A stretch of 64,000 bases of DNA, taken from assembly GCA_949987705.1 (NCBI GenBank), contig OX465281.1, positions 242,875,143 through 242,939,142 of the forward strand, given 5' to 3'. Every line of letters begins with the position of its first letter. Position 1 is the stretch's first letter. Below are positions 10,203 through 21,745 of the stretch, piece after piece. Under the pieces are notes generated by a model. The model ran no database searches and had not been told where the DNA came from. It saw only the letters and a list, made by a program, of their open reading frames with translations. This stretch comes from Thereva unica (lineage: Eukaryota; Arthropoda; Insecta; Diptera; Therevidae). Both the position numbers and the translations under genes were made by a program.

Positions 10203-11650
10203 CACACATATGGCATTCGGATTGTGTCCTATCGGTGTGGAAGAAAACGATAGTTGTCCCACTCCCAATTTTGAAGAAAGGTGACAGTCGGGTATACAAG
10301 AATTATCACGGTATTAGCTTACTTTCGATCGTCGGCAATGTATTTACCAAAATAATACAATCGAGGCTCCAGAAACATGAAGAGCAAACGAGCCGGAAAG
10401 AACAACCAGGATTTAGACCACATTGAGGATGCATTGATCAGATATTCGCACTCCGTCAGCTAATGGAAGAAAGAATTCGTTGCGGCAAACGAGCTGTCTT
10501 CTTTTTCATCGATTTCAAATCCTGCAAATCCGAATCAATTGGAACAACTTGTGAAGAGCTTTGGAAATCGAATATATGCCGTTTACAATCATAAACTTCT
10601 CCAAGAGAGGGTCAACCAGAAGCGTTGAAGCGAATCGAAGCGACTTCTCCGAGGAGTTCCCGATTCAAACGCGTATCCGACAGGAAGACATCGCTTCGCC
10701 ACTCCCCTTCAACGTTGTGATCGACGAGATTATTCGTGAAACATTCGATGGACGAGTCGGAGTTCGATACGACGCCAATAACTTCGTAACCGACTTAATG
10801 TTCGCCGATGATAGCGCCGTCCCGGCGACACAGATGCCGAAGCAATGGACATCTTATTCGATATTTCCCGCATCACCCAGTCATACGGGTTAAAAATCAA
10901 TGCAGAAAAGACCAAAGTGCTCACAACATACGGATCGAGGGCCAGTGTTCGCCTGGATAGAGCCCAAATCGAACAGGTTCCGATGTCCAAGTATTTGGGG
11001 TCGTTGGTTGAGGAAACGAAAATGGCATCGACGTCCGACCTTCACAGCCGCATCGGCCAGGCAACAGCACCATTCGCCTCATACAAGTGGTGCATCTGGA
11101 AACAAACAAATATATCCATCAAAACAAAAGTACGTCTTTACCAAACGTTGATCCTTCCGATTTTACTTTATAGATCTGAAACGTGGACGCTGCTCAAGCC
11201 GGACGTCAACAAGCTCGAGGTATTCAAATTCGATGCTTGAGACAGATCCACGGTGTCTCACTCCGCGATCGCCTTCGAAACGAGACAGTCAGACAACGAT
11301 GCGATCAGCAGACACTGATCGAAGAAGAAATGCAAAAACGTCGACTACGGTGGTTTGGACATGTTTGCCGAATGCATGATGACCGCTTGCCACGTAAACT
11401 TCTCTGGCGACTCCGTCCTGCAGGCTGGACAATCCAACGATCGGCACCGAAGAAAACCTGGCTAAAGAATATCGACCTAAAGAACAAACGATTATCAGTT
11501 ACTGAGGCTCGAGACGTCGCCAAAAACCGGCAAGAATGGAAACGAATCGTGAATAGAGTTCGACACCGACAGCAGCGTATCCGTTGCGGGGAGTCCCACT
11601 CGGACCACCAACGAACGGATCAAAGAAGAAGAAGATATGCGGCTTAAATT
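10203..11650 (+). pseudogene. RTE-like non-LTR retrotransposon pseudogene (RTE-1, copy 1)
   Basis: In order, and in several frames, the plus strand encodes VWKKTIVVPLPILKKGDSR and YHGISLLSIVGNVFTK (about 10230-10350). Next come QPGFRPH and CIDQIFALRQLMEE (10395-10480), a degraded A motif (FFFIDFK), LMFADDSAV (10795-10825), KINAEKTKVL and SKYLGS (10890-11000). The C-terminal part has SETWTLLKPDVNKLE, RCLRQIHGVSLRDR, RLRWFGHVCRM and a final basic tail with frame changes. This is the block order of the RTE clade. Premature stops (for example after QPGFRPH) and at least three frameshifts make it dead. The 3' end is AAGAAGAAGA-like, consistent with simple-repeat tails of RTE elements. A deleted sister copy lies at 21060-21695, minus strand. 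Confidence 0.88.
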
Positions 11651-11722
11651 TTTCTGAATTAGTTTATTCAGTTACTTTAAAAAAAAATTTTCGATATAAA
11701 ATTTCAATAACTCATTTCCTAA

Positions 11723-11790
11723 TCAGAGCAGATAGACCAGAAAGACCAGACAGGTATAGGACTAGACAGACCGACAGACCAGACAGACTG
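11723..11790 (+). repeat. GACAGACC-type short tandem repeat
   Basis: Degenerate repeats of AGACCAGA / GACAGACC run for about 70 bp just downstream of RTE-1 copy 1. Confidence 0.7.
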
Positions 11791-12805
11791 CTTCTACTTG
11801 GTAGGTGGCAAACTACTATTGAAGAGGTATGTGGTTCTACTCCACGCAACGCCTTGGTCTATCGTCTTTCCACAAGTACAACGTATATAACTTGCCTTCT
11901 TTTTTATCTTCCCTGCTTACAACTATTCCCTGCCTTGTCTATTGCTTTCGTCTATCTGTATCATAAGCGAAGAAGCCATTTCCTGCTGGATCAACGAAGT
12001 CAGTATTCTGCCGCAATATTGGGAGTTGAAGGAATAAAACCGCGTTGGCAGTTATTTCAGATAGAAGGCCCTCTACGATCTTTTCGTTTAGAGCTTGTTG
12101 TCCCACATTGCGCTCAATGATAAATCCGTCAACTGGTCAGCAAGGATTTCCTCTGAGGTCTAGTCTTTTGCATAAACAAGGTGTTTTAATGAATGGTAAC
12201 TATGAATCTCAAGATGGCGAAATGTGTTTTTGTAAATATAAATAAATTACTTGGAATGAATTTGATAGACGCGTATGACTTCGCAACCCAATATTTGTTA
12301 AGGCGGTTTTATGTTGTGTGGAAAACGGCAATAATTTTTAATCACGCACATCGCAAATCTCGGATATCAGGTTATCAGCACGAGCAACGTTATAAATATT
12401 AATGTGAAATTTATTTCAGATAACATCTGTCTTTAAAATGATAATGAAATTATAAACTTCGGTAAAACACATTGTCAACCGACACATAAATTTTGGCATC
12501 ACATGTGTAGTAGCATTATCAATATGGGATTAACCAACTCTTAACCCGAATATTCCAGCGAAATAAATCCACTCCATAACAACACAATATCATCTCAAAT
12601 TGCATTGATTAAACTGAATCCATCGACACACAAAATTCGCAGTATTACCTGATAAATTTCCAATTACCGCAGGATGAATGTCACTCAAAATTACGTAATA
12701 TTAGCCAATGCCCCCCAAAAATTGATACAACGCGACATTCGAGTATTTTGAAATGCAATCCTAATGGAATTAAAACTGTCATAATTAAATAAATTAAGCT
12801 CTCAC
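11791..12805. other. Probable intron or flank of the minus-strand exon
   Basis: No genes recognised. Relative to the exon at 12806-13214 this is the downstream intron, beginning GTGAGAG at 12805. Confidence 0.5.
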
Positions 12806-13214
12806 CTGTTGAAAGCGTTTCCCCTCCTCCATTGTATTTTCATGGTAACCATCGTCATCGTCATGGACTGCAGAACTGATACGATTGCTCATGCCATGCG
12901 GTAAGGTGCCATCGGCGATTTTGGCAACAGGTGTAGCACGTGTTACCTCGTTATCGCCCCTAGATGGTGCCACATGATTAGATAGTGGCTGTTTGTCCTG
13001 TAGCTCCTTCTCCTCCTTAGATATTGGCCCAAAGAGCTCAGTATGGTCGTCGTCTGGCGTCGTTGTGAGCACTGATGTTGCAGGATGCGAGTAGGCCGTA
13101 TGGAACATTTGGTGGTTGTTGTAGGGATACTGATAACTGCTGCAGAGACTACCAGTTCCAGCCCCATGTAGTCGCGGTGTGTTACGTGTTACTCCATACA
13201 AGGGTCGCGATAAT
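12806..13214 (-). CDS. Internal coding exon of an unidentified host gene
   Basis: On the minus strand a 409-bp open segment is bounded upstream by a good 3' splice site (pyrimidine-rich GTTTTTGATTTGCAG at 13229-13215, then ATTATCG). Downstream it is bounded by a strong 5' splice site (CAACAG/GTGAGAG, with GT at 12805-12804). One base completes a codon begun in the previous exon; 136 full codons follow and the exon ends on a codon boundary. The translation runs from LSRPLYGVTRNTPRLHG to EEGKRFQQ. It is polar and probably disordered: Tyr/Gln/Asn-rich at the start, a DDDHTELFGPISKEEKE block in the middle, and an acidic HDDDDGYHENTMEEGK near the end. No membrane span or enzymatic motif is visible. 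It is clearly unlike the surrounding elements and is the best host-gene evidence in the window. The gene is not recognised; a cytoplasmic tail or linker is only a guess. Confidence 0.7.
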
Positions 13215-13216
13215 CT

Positions 13217-16200
13217 GCAAATCAAAAACAGAATAAAGTGTAGGTGAAATTTTTCCGAAATGTTTTAATTTAAAACATTTTGTGTGTGTGAGTGTGTTTT
13301 AAAGTGATTTACGAAAAAAAATTACGAGAAAAAAAAACACAAACCGTGGAGATTCACTATCGTTTCGTCTACGAGATGATAGCATTGAGGATGCCCGGTC
13401 TCCACGGGCCGCAGCCATCATATACGTCCACATGGCGTTTCATGGCATTCCTTCCTTTAGATAAAACTTTTATTTATACGGGCTCCGGTCTCGGCAGGAA
13501 TCAAAGGCTCATTTGCAAATGGCTCTCGTTCGATTGTTGAATCGCAACTGATAAACTTTATCACGGTACATGAACATGAGGGCATAAGCTAATGACGATC
13601 CGATGTTGTTCAACGTGGATCCATCATGTACATGATGATAAGCGCTAACGCGCCCCAACTTTTGCCAAGGCCGCCCCAACACTGGATTCCTGAAAATGTA
13701 AAAACATTGATATTTAAATTAGTCACTCGCTCCCGATTGATGTTGGATAAAATTCTGTGTAAGTAAGGATATACATATGTATGTATGTATCGATGTATAC
13801 GATGTACATACATAGCATAGCAAGTTGCAGGTGCATGCATGGTCGGAATGCATAACATAGTATGGAATAGAGTCATTGAAAAAGGGTGACTTTTATGCGT
13901 TGGAAACTTTTAAAGTGGAGGTCGAACTCAATGATGTTACATTCTACTGGGTCTGGTGCTGAAGTAATTTGAATACGCCCTGGTTCTGCTCTAATTCCAA
14001 TTAGGAAGCACTTAGCTGTCGACAAAGAAATTTAATTCATATGACACCTCACTTTGAACTATGGTTTATATTAAGTGACTATTTAATTAGTAACTTGTTA
14101 ACCATCGAAGTCAAGAGGTGTGTGTTTTCGCAAATGTAAGTTCAATATCTAGCACCAGTTCATCTAGTCGTGTCTCCGCCCAAAACTATCTGTTCGGACA
14201 AGGGTGCTCCAAATTGGCAAATCCTACATCTTTATATCGCGGGACGAAAAGCATCATCCTGCTCGTTGCAAAACATACAGGTAGCCGACAAGTGCCTTGA
14301 CATCTGTTGAATTGCGTTACGACATGGCCCAAGAAGAAATCTTTTAAACTAGTTGTGGACTAGCATTCGGTATTTTCCATCATAGTCCTTTAGTTTAGAA
14401 GAGTGCTCATCATCAAACTGCTGAGTGCCCGCCCAACAATCGGCTGCGAATCAATGAATACACAGTCAAATCCTTTCTATCAGACCCTTTGTTTATTGCT
14501 TTCGAAGCATCAATGAACCAACAACATCAGCCCCGTCTCATCAAGGTTGGCAATATCAAACTAGTTAAGCCACCTTTGCACGATACTATGAACACCCTCC
14601 AACGTTGGACGCTTGATGGTAGGACGCATCATGAGGCCGATGCTCGAACTAGGAGTGTCCAATCTCAAGCATCCAACGTTCGTATTTGGAAACGTTCGGG
14701 CTGTTGTCGGTGCTGACTCAATTGTTGGAAGCCAACATTCGAATGAAACGTTCACTCAATCGTGTAGAGCCGGCTTTAGATTTGTATCAGAGTCATTGTG
14801 GCTGTGGTTGCCGCTTAGCTGTAGAAAGAATGTGTTGCTGTCTGTAGGTCTGTATGTGGGTCTGTCTCTTTTTACTTTTTGGGCTATTTTTTTTTACTCG
14901 GAACCGGCTATCAGACTAACGTGTCCGACTACCAGATTAGACCAAAAACTTGGACCGATAGTCGCAGGAAAGCGAATGAACGCTTTTTTATCATTCATTG
15001 TATTGTACATAATTGGAGCTCTATATAAATATTTTGGTTCACCTAAGTAACATCTTAATCGTACCATATGAAGCCTTTTTCTTTTTGTCCGATTTTCGTG
15101 GTTAGGCAGACCGGCGACCTACAACAAAGCACAGGGATCCCCGTAATGAGCCGGCTTTGCTATTGCTAGATCAACAAGAGCTGCGTTTCTTTTCTACTAT
15201 TTCATACTTGTGAGTAGAACAGAAGAGGAACGCAAAACTTTCTGATTTGAGTAAAATCTAACTTAAAATTTTTGAAGCTACTATATTTGTTAACAATTAA
15301 AAAGTAGCCCAGTCACTTTATGGAAAAACCTCTAAAAAAATCTAACTGAAGATCTTCCAGCAGGATTTTCTTCTTTGTGGAGTCAAAAAATATTTCCCAG
15401 TTACGGACGGTTAAAGATCATGAAAATCAGTTTTTCTCAAATATCTCGTAAATTATCAGCTAAATAAAATTTGTTTGTGAGATAAATCTGCATAGAAATA
15501 TCCAAAACCAAATGTACGAGATATAGCTCCAGGAAAACTCGTGCATTGCACTGCATTCGTTTCGCGCCTTTTGCCCATGTTTGGCATATGGATGTGTCTC
15601 TCCAGCTTCTTTTCGATGAAAGCTCGCTCCAATATTGTTAGGGGTTTTTGGTACGAAAAAAAGAGCTTTCAGAGCCACGTCCGAAACTCTATGCTACATC
15701 TCAAACCTAGGTATTAGGGTATTAGTGTTGGAATTTAACAAAAAGCTCTCAGATTTCAGGTTTCGAGGTTTTTAACATGACGAAGGGGGTGTTAAGTTAT
15801 CAAGCAAGCCAAATACTTAGAGGTATAGAGTTTTTCAAACGTCGTGACATTTCGCGCATCTACCCCAGCTAAGCTCTTAAAAATGATTAAAAGCTCCGGC
15901 AAAGCTCCATTTAACTCCTCCTATCAAATCACTTGCTGCCATTTAATCAGTCTCGACTGCATATTGCTATAGAGAGGTGTATTTTTTGCGACTTCAATGA
16001 TTATTTAAAAAAATTACAAATTGTGAAAGAACCTTTTTATACATATTTTATTTTAAAATTTTTGTATTTTACACATTTGCTACAGAAATAATTAGTAGCA
16101 ATTTCTACTAAATAAATACGAAATTTGTGTTGTTATCACTTTGATTGCTAGATTGTTGACGTTTTCCGCCAGTCGCATACGCGCTTCTGCCTGGGGAGGT

Positions 16201-16249
16201 TGTGCTGCTTGCGACTGCGGAGAACTATGAAAAAGCTCATGCAACCAAT
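13217..16249. other. Probable upstream intron; no other gene recognised
   Basis: Long non-coding stretch containing repeat C copy 3, short GT and TATG runs near 13280 and 13780, and an AACGTT-rich segment at about 14590-14755 with weak internal symmetry. No second splice-flanked exon could be defended. Confidence 0.5.
15405..15580 (+). repeat. Dispersed repeat C, copy 3 (partial)
   Basis: AAATATCTCGTAAATTATC, AAATCTGCATA, CGAGATATAG and GCACTGCATTCGTTT parallel 2345-2510 in the same order and orientation, with many substitutions and small gaps. Confidence 0.6.
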
Positions 16250-16405
16250 TAGGGATGAGAAATGTTTCGAATAATTATAGTAAAATTATGCTTATTATGA
16301 TGAATAAACTGCCTTTGTTGAGCAGGGGCTTTACATGTATTTAAAAGCTCTGCTCAACACATATAAAGATATATTAACTTTATTCATTTCTCATGCGCGC
16401 ATCCC
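16250..16405. mobile_element. Small inverted-repeat (MITE-like) element
   Basis: The left end AGGGATGAGAAATG pairs with the right end CATTTCTCAT...ATCCCT, where GCGCGC is inserted in the right arm. A second inner stem pairs GTTGAGCAG with CTGCTCAAC, and ATGAATAAA with TTTATTCAT. The AGGGATG terminus resembles hAT-type ends, but no 8-bp target duplication is evident. Confidence 0.5.
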
Positions 16406-16737
16406 TCCCCAAAGTATTTTGTTGAGTTTTTTCTGTGTTTGTTGCCGTTTTAACTAAAAAGAGGGGAAATGATAGAACTATATTTATAAAATTTGGCAAC
16501 GAGGTGCGCAGAACTGCTCAAATTTTTTGTGTCACGGAGTTTAAAAAAATCTATAACTCCAGATATCACCACAGCTAACACGAGAAATACGGGAAACAGA
16601 GGAAACCAACCGCGATTCATTACTAATCCTCTTCCAAAAAAGCTTTAGAAAAATAAATATTCAACCACCAGTTCAAAGAGAGAGGTGATTCTCTCTTTGA
16701 AAACTTCACTTCGAAGCTTTAAAGCCTTCTACCCTGG

Positions 16738-16979
16738 CGAGCTTTTTTTTTTTTTTATGTGGCAGTGCTAAGCTTAGGAGTCACCCTTTGTACTACTAGT
16801 CCGTCATGTCATTTGTCACGTCATGGTGCAATGTCTAGCAGTAAGCTTAGTACGGGGAGGGATGAGGGGGGGTATAGGTTAAGGATTAAAAGGTACGGGG
16901 GGATATTGAAGAAGGTGGTGATGAACCCTGCGTTTGAACTCTTGGATGTTGTAGGAGTTCGGAAATACCGACGAGCTTT
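16738..16979 (-). mobile_element. Severely 5'-truncated LINE-S insertion with target-site duplication
   Basis: Reading the minus strand, a 3' UTR of about 226 bp ends CTAAGCTTAGCACTGCCACAT followed by poly-A (plus-strand T-tract from 16746). It matches the 3' part of the LINE at 62787-64000 up to ATACCGAC (16964-16971). CGAGCTTT occurs on both flanks (16738-16745 and 16972-16979), giving an 8-bp target-site duplication. This is a textbook target-primed, 5'-truncated insertion. It carries no coding sequence. Confidence 0.85.
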
Positions 16980-19654
16980 CAAGCTATAAAAGAAAGCGCT
17001 TCTAGAGGCCAAATTCAGTCATTCTCTAGACTCGTTATGTACGCGATCCGGCACGGTCGAACCATACACATACTGACCACTACCGAATACCTTGGAATGT
17101 TGCAGAGGCCTTGTCGAGGTGTACGACCCGAAGTGTTCCTGGCAACATTTTCTAGAAACCAGTGGCATGGTATGACCCGACCAAACACCGACAATAGGTG
17201 TGTTCCTTTGACGTCGTAATTCCATTCAGATGTTGTTATCAAATAAGGATTTAGAGAACCACCGAACTATTACAAAATACACTGAAGGACGTTAAGTTGG
17301 GTATAGTTAATATGTTATTATGCTAATATTTAACTTATTAACGCAAAATAGTTCAAGCAAAATAAACTTAATGCAATTGAAGTTCTGTGGGTTATGTAAC
17401 CTTGTTATCAAGGCTCTGAAAACAGTCTCTACAAAATACAGATTGAAAAGAGTGGTTCTACTTATATTTAAGTAATGCAGGACAATTAAGATAAATGCAT
17501 TAAAAGCGACAAAAAAATATAATAAATATAAAGTCAAAGCCTACATTTTAGTTTTACGAAAAAGGACAAAAGCTTTCATCCTTCATGAGTTCAAGGTCCA
17601 GACCAGTTTCGCAATACATAAACAAAACGAAGATTATCTTCACTGCTTGACCTCTTGCTGAGCAATAGACTGTATGAAATCCGGGTAGACCAATGGTGTC
17701 CAAAATACTGTTCATTAGACATATTAGATTAAAGATATACACCTATTTCCAGTTACATTGCAATCATTCATAACGAGGTATACGCTCTGGTCCCGACAAT
17801 AAGCCCCACAAGTCCCACTACCTTACCGGAAGTCTCTGAAGCATACCCTAACTCAAAATGGCTTTATCGAAGAAATTCGCAGTAACTTCTCTCGCTACGA
17901 CAAAAAGGTGGCAATTCCCAATTTTTCCAGCCATATATCACTTTCTCACGCTCGACTAACTTTCACCCAGAAGCGGGTCTTTGAAAATCGTTTGTCATCC
18001 ATACCGAACGCGGGAGGCTTTATGGGGATTAATGCGGTATAGAAAGTGAAATATGCATGATCATTGTAGGGGGTGCCAGCTAGCAACCTATAACATACCC
18101 CAGGAAACACCTTCAGAATTATGCTACCCTACCGGAATTATTGCAGGGCTAATAATCCACTTAAGTGAGGCGTAGTAATAGGCTTTCGGGGAGGTTTAAT
18201 GAAATTTTAATCGGTTCACAAAATGTCACGCAGGGGATGCTAAATTCTACTCTGTTGGGCGTGATAATTTGAGCAAACACTGACTCAAGTTCCCCTCATC
18301 CCCCCTCCCGCCCGACGGCAAAAAAAGGATGTGAACGAGTCGACCCCACGTAGAGAAATGTATTTAACCTTGAAAAAGGCAGAACGACATTAAATTAACG
18401 ACACGCCGTTTCTAGGTTATGAAATTGAAAATGTTTCCGTGCGAACGCCCTATTTAATTTTGTATTTTTCTTGCTCAGTGCCCAGGGGGGTGGTGGAGGG
18501 CGCAGGGCGGAGGGTAGTTTTAATCAACGATTACTTCCCATCGAGTGAATTAATAATTTTCAATTTATTAACGAGCTTTCTCTAAAAATGTGGTTTTAAT
18601 TGCAGAATTAAGTTTTTTTATGTTCTGCTCATAACGATTTTGGTGGAGTTGATGGAGAGTGGTCAGAACGTGATCAGAAAATTGTTTGAAATAATTTCGT
18701 GTATTTTTTATGATAAGTAATTTATTAATAAAAAGGACATTTCATGGTTTTATTATTATTGTGCGTTTGTAATTGAATATAAAAACGCATTGATACCTTT
18801 TGAGGCCACTTAAAATTTTATGGTAGTGTCTAGTTTTCGATTTTACTCCCACATAATTGACTATAAAATTCTCTACCAGAGAGGGGGATGAAGTGGTTGA
18901 TAAATTTATTAGTAAATATAAAAAATATTGGAGTGAATTGATATTTTGTGCTTTCTGGGTTTATACTACCAAAATCTCAATAGAAATTCTGGGTTTCTCT
19001 GTCTTCTTTCCCTCTTGTGTCGCATTTTTACTTTTTTATATTTAATTTTCTCCCCCTACCACCAACACGATTCTGGTAGCTGACTCTTGCTTCTATTATT
19101 AATCTTATCTAAACTATCAACAGTGAGTGCACAGTGTCATCGTCGTTCCTGAGTATATAGCCGTCTGCGTACCAGGGTATAGGTAACACCATATAAAGAA
19201 AAAAATATTGAGAATTGGAGCTCCACACCAAAATCGTGCCAAATTTTACTTTTACGTATTCAGAGTGATTTTTGAGTGCTAACAAATTCGGTGTTTATCA
19301 ATTTTAGTGTAGCGCCCAGTTTTGTACGTTAAAAATTACTTCTGAGGTGCTAGTCTGGTGCCTTAACCCTAACCTACCGAAGTTTCAGGCAGAGCGTATA
19401 TTTGACAAACTTGTAGATCAGATCCTTGAAGTACATTATAATACTAATCAATCATAGGCCAAGGTGTGCTTCGTGAGAAAAACTTCGAAATAGTCTTGTA
19501 ACCACACTCTGGGTCAGGTCATCGACCATCAAGGGCCTTTTAATAAGCAAGGCAAAAGACAGTAAAAAACAGGTTCAAACAGACAAGGCGAGCCTAGATT
19601 TCATGTTCTTGACAAGAAACAAATTTGTGTTTACCTGTGTTCTAACTAGAGCTC
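16980..19654. other. No gene recognised
   Basis: Ordinary non-coding sequence with moderately GC-rich patches near 18230-18320 and 18480-18520. No element or exon identified. Confidence 0.5.
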
Positions 19655-19812
19655 AAACGATCTAACCTTTATGAACGTAGGGGTGTACGACAGGGAGTTC
19701 CTTCGTTGCCTCAGAATACCTGGTACACGAAATACCACCACCTGAGGAAGTTTAACTTAACGGTGCCATCTGGTAACTGCGACTGCTTCGCCATCTGATA
19801 GCAAAGTAAGAA
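19655..19812 (+). pseudogene. Degenerate I/Jockey-type reverse transcriptase fragment
   Basis: The plus strand reads GVRQGVP at about 19680. After a frameshift comes EYLVHEIPPPEEV, which fits the '..YL..IPPPPEG(V)' stretch before the YADD motif in I/Jockey-type enzymes. The expected YADD block survives only as an altered CTGCGACTGC stretch near 19778-19790. Several stops are present. Recognition depends on spacing and these two phrases, so it is a moderate call. Confidence 0.4.
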
Positions 19813-20039
19813 ACGAAAGAGGTGAAAAGCGTTTTAATTACATTGTTGACGCTAACTTAGAGATTTGTAATGGATGTAGCCTTTTTATCTTAGCATTTTT
19901 GAGCACGGATAATTGCAGAGGTCATAAATATGATAGAGGCAACCCACAAACTTTTAGAAACCCCAAAATAACAAATGGAGTAGTTCAGACAAATTATAGA
20001 AACCAGACTGTTACTTGCGCTTTGGATAGAATCTAGTCG

Positions 20040-20420
20040 AGTCTAGAAACTGATAAAAGGATCAACACTCTAGAGCGGGCCATGATAGAGTCATGCACGG
20101 TGTCGTGTCGAGTCAAATATAGTAAATAAAACTTTCCCCGTGGTGGAGTGAAGAGTTACCGACCTTAGTTAGCTAACCAGAGAGGTTTCCGACATATATT
20201 ATAAAAGCAAATATTGGGAGTTTTACAATTATTGAGGCTTTACAAGAAATCTGTTAGGGCAAAAGAGGCACTAACAGAGGGAACGATATCAATGTACAAA
20301 AGGGTCTGGGCGAGTCGGCCAATCCTAGAAAGATTCTTTCTGAGCCATATAAATACATAAATAGTACCAATTATACTCTTAAAATAAGACTTTCGACTTT
20401 ATTGGTCAATGACTGGTGTT
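20040..20420 (+). pseudogene. Degenerate endonuclease/RT linker of an I/Jockey-type LINE
   Basis: Frames here give RINTLERAMIESCTVSCRVKY, then after a shift PWWSEEL (about 20135-20160), then a KA-rich stretch and KILSEPYK (about 20330-20350). This is the usual order between the endonuclease end and the RT start in Jockey/I/R1-type elements ('PWW..EL' is characteristic). It lies downstream of the RT piece at 19655 although it should precede it in the protein, so the two fragments come from different copies or a rearrangement. Confidence 0.5.
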
Positions 20421-21059
20421 GATCTATAAAACCTGCCCGCTGAAGTTAGGAAAATGGGAAATAGATATGGCAAAAGATTGTAGGCCGAAAAACTTGGTAC
20501 CTTTTATCTTGAAAACTACTCTATATCACATGATAAAACTATAACCCCGAAATTCTATAATAGCAGCCCTTTTGTCATCCTACCAGCATATATTTTGCAA
20601 TAGAAAATCGGTGCACACAGTACTGGCCGAAGATTACTCGCGAGAGTATCACAATCACTCGGTCCTCAACTCAAACAGGTTTGTGTATAATTTTGCTATT
20701 ACACTTAATTTTTCCGCCTCTTTTTCATGTAACCATTTTGATGCCTATGTAGTTGTTGACCTCCGAGAACGAAGTTATAATACTACGCGAAAACCCTGTA
20801 GTGAAAAAGATTATTAGGAACAACGTATACATCGGCACTTTTGTTAATCGCACTATTCATCTATGTATGTACTCTGCACTTTTTTGAAGTCGTTCTTGCT
20901 CATTTCCCATAAATTGCAATTTTTGAGTTAGGTCACTTTCATTCTAAGGGTTCGGATACGTTCAACACAGGTCTTGCTGCATCAATTTTGGGCAACATAT
21001 AAATCATTTCAGAACTTTATGCTGATTCGATTACATACATCTATTGATATAAGTATGTA
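20421..21059. other. No gene recognised
   Basis: No identifiable coding or repeat structure. Confidence 0.5.
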
Positions 21060-21695
21060 TGTAATAATAGAGTCTTCTTCTTTCATCCGTTAGCTGACGG
21101 TGGGATGTCCCCGCAACGGATACGGTGCTGCCGTTGCCACTGGTTCTCGAACTCCATTCACTATTCGTTTCCATTCTCGACGTCGTCGTTTGGCGAAGTC
21201 TCGCGCCTCGACAAGTGGTAATCGTTGATTCTTTAAGTCGCCCTCGATCGCGGAGTGAGACACTAAGAATCTGCCTCAAACATCGCACTTGGTAAATCTC
21301 GAGCTTATTGACGTCCGGCTTAAGCAGTGTCCACGTTTCAGATCCATAAAGAAGAATCGGAAGGATCAAGCTGTTGCCTGGCCGATGCGGCTGTGAACAT
21401 CGGCCGTCGATGCCACTTTCGTTTCCTCAACCATAGATCCCAAATATTTGAATATCGGAACCTTTTTGATTTGGGTTCCATCGAAGTGAACACTTGCTCT
21501 ATATGTGTTATGAGGATATGTAGTCGTGTAACAAGACATCACCTCTGGATTTGATCATCTCGGTGGTTACTTGGTCGATTCCCGGTGCTTTTCCATTTTT
21601 TTAGCGATTTTCTTGCCGTCTTCCCCTCGATAATTGTCGTTCCCGAATCAAGAAATTGTTTCGTCGGTTGTTCGATAAACGTCGAGTCTGCATAA
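21060..21695 (-). pseudogene. Internally deleted RTE-1 copy 2
   Basis: The minus strand reads NGKAPGIDQVTTEMIKSRG (about 21580-21525), which precedes the RT core. It then jumps directly to the post-core segment matching YRASVHFDG, KYLGSMVEETK and HSRIGQATA (about 21500-21375), and ends with LLYGSETWTLLKPDVNKLE and RCLRQILSVSLRDRG (21350-21230). The catalytic palm, including the A and YADD motifs, is missing. The 3' tail shows AGAAGAAGAC near 21070. Immediately upstream (about 21689-21745) a 24-bp phrase, GAGTC-GCATAAAGTTCTGCAA, is duplicated. Confidence 0.8.
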
Positions 21696-21745
21696 AGTTC
21701 TGCAATACAATTACCGAGTCAGCATAAAGTTCTGCAATCATTTAT

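Noticed and set aside
14590..14755. MITE with AACGTT motifs
   Set aside because: Local inverse phrases (AACGTTGGACGCTTGA / TCAAGCATCCAACGTT) exist, but ends and target duplication could not be defined.
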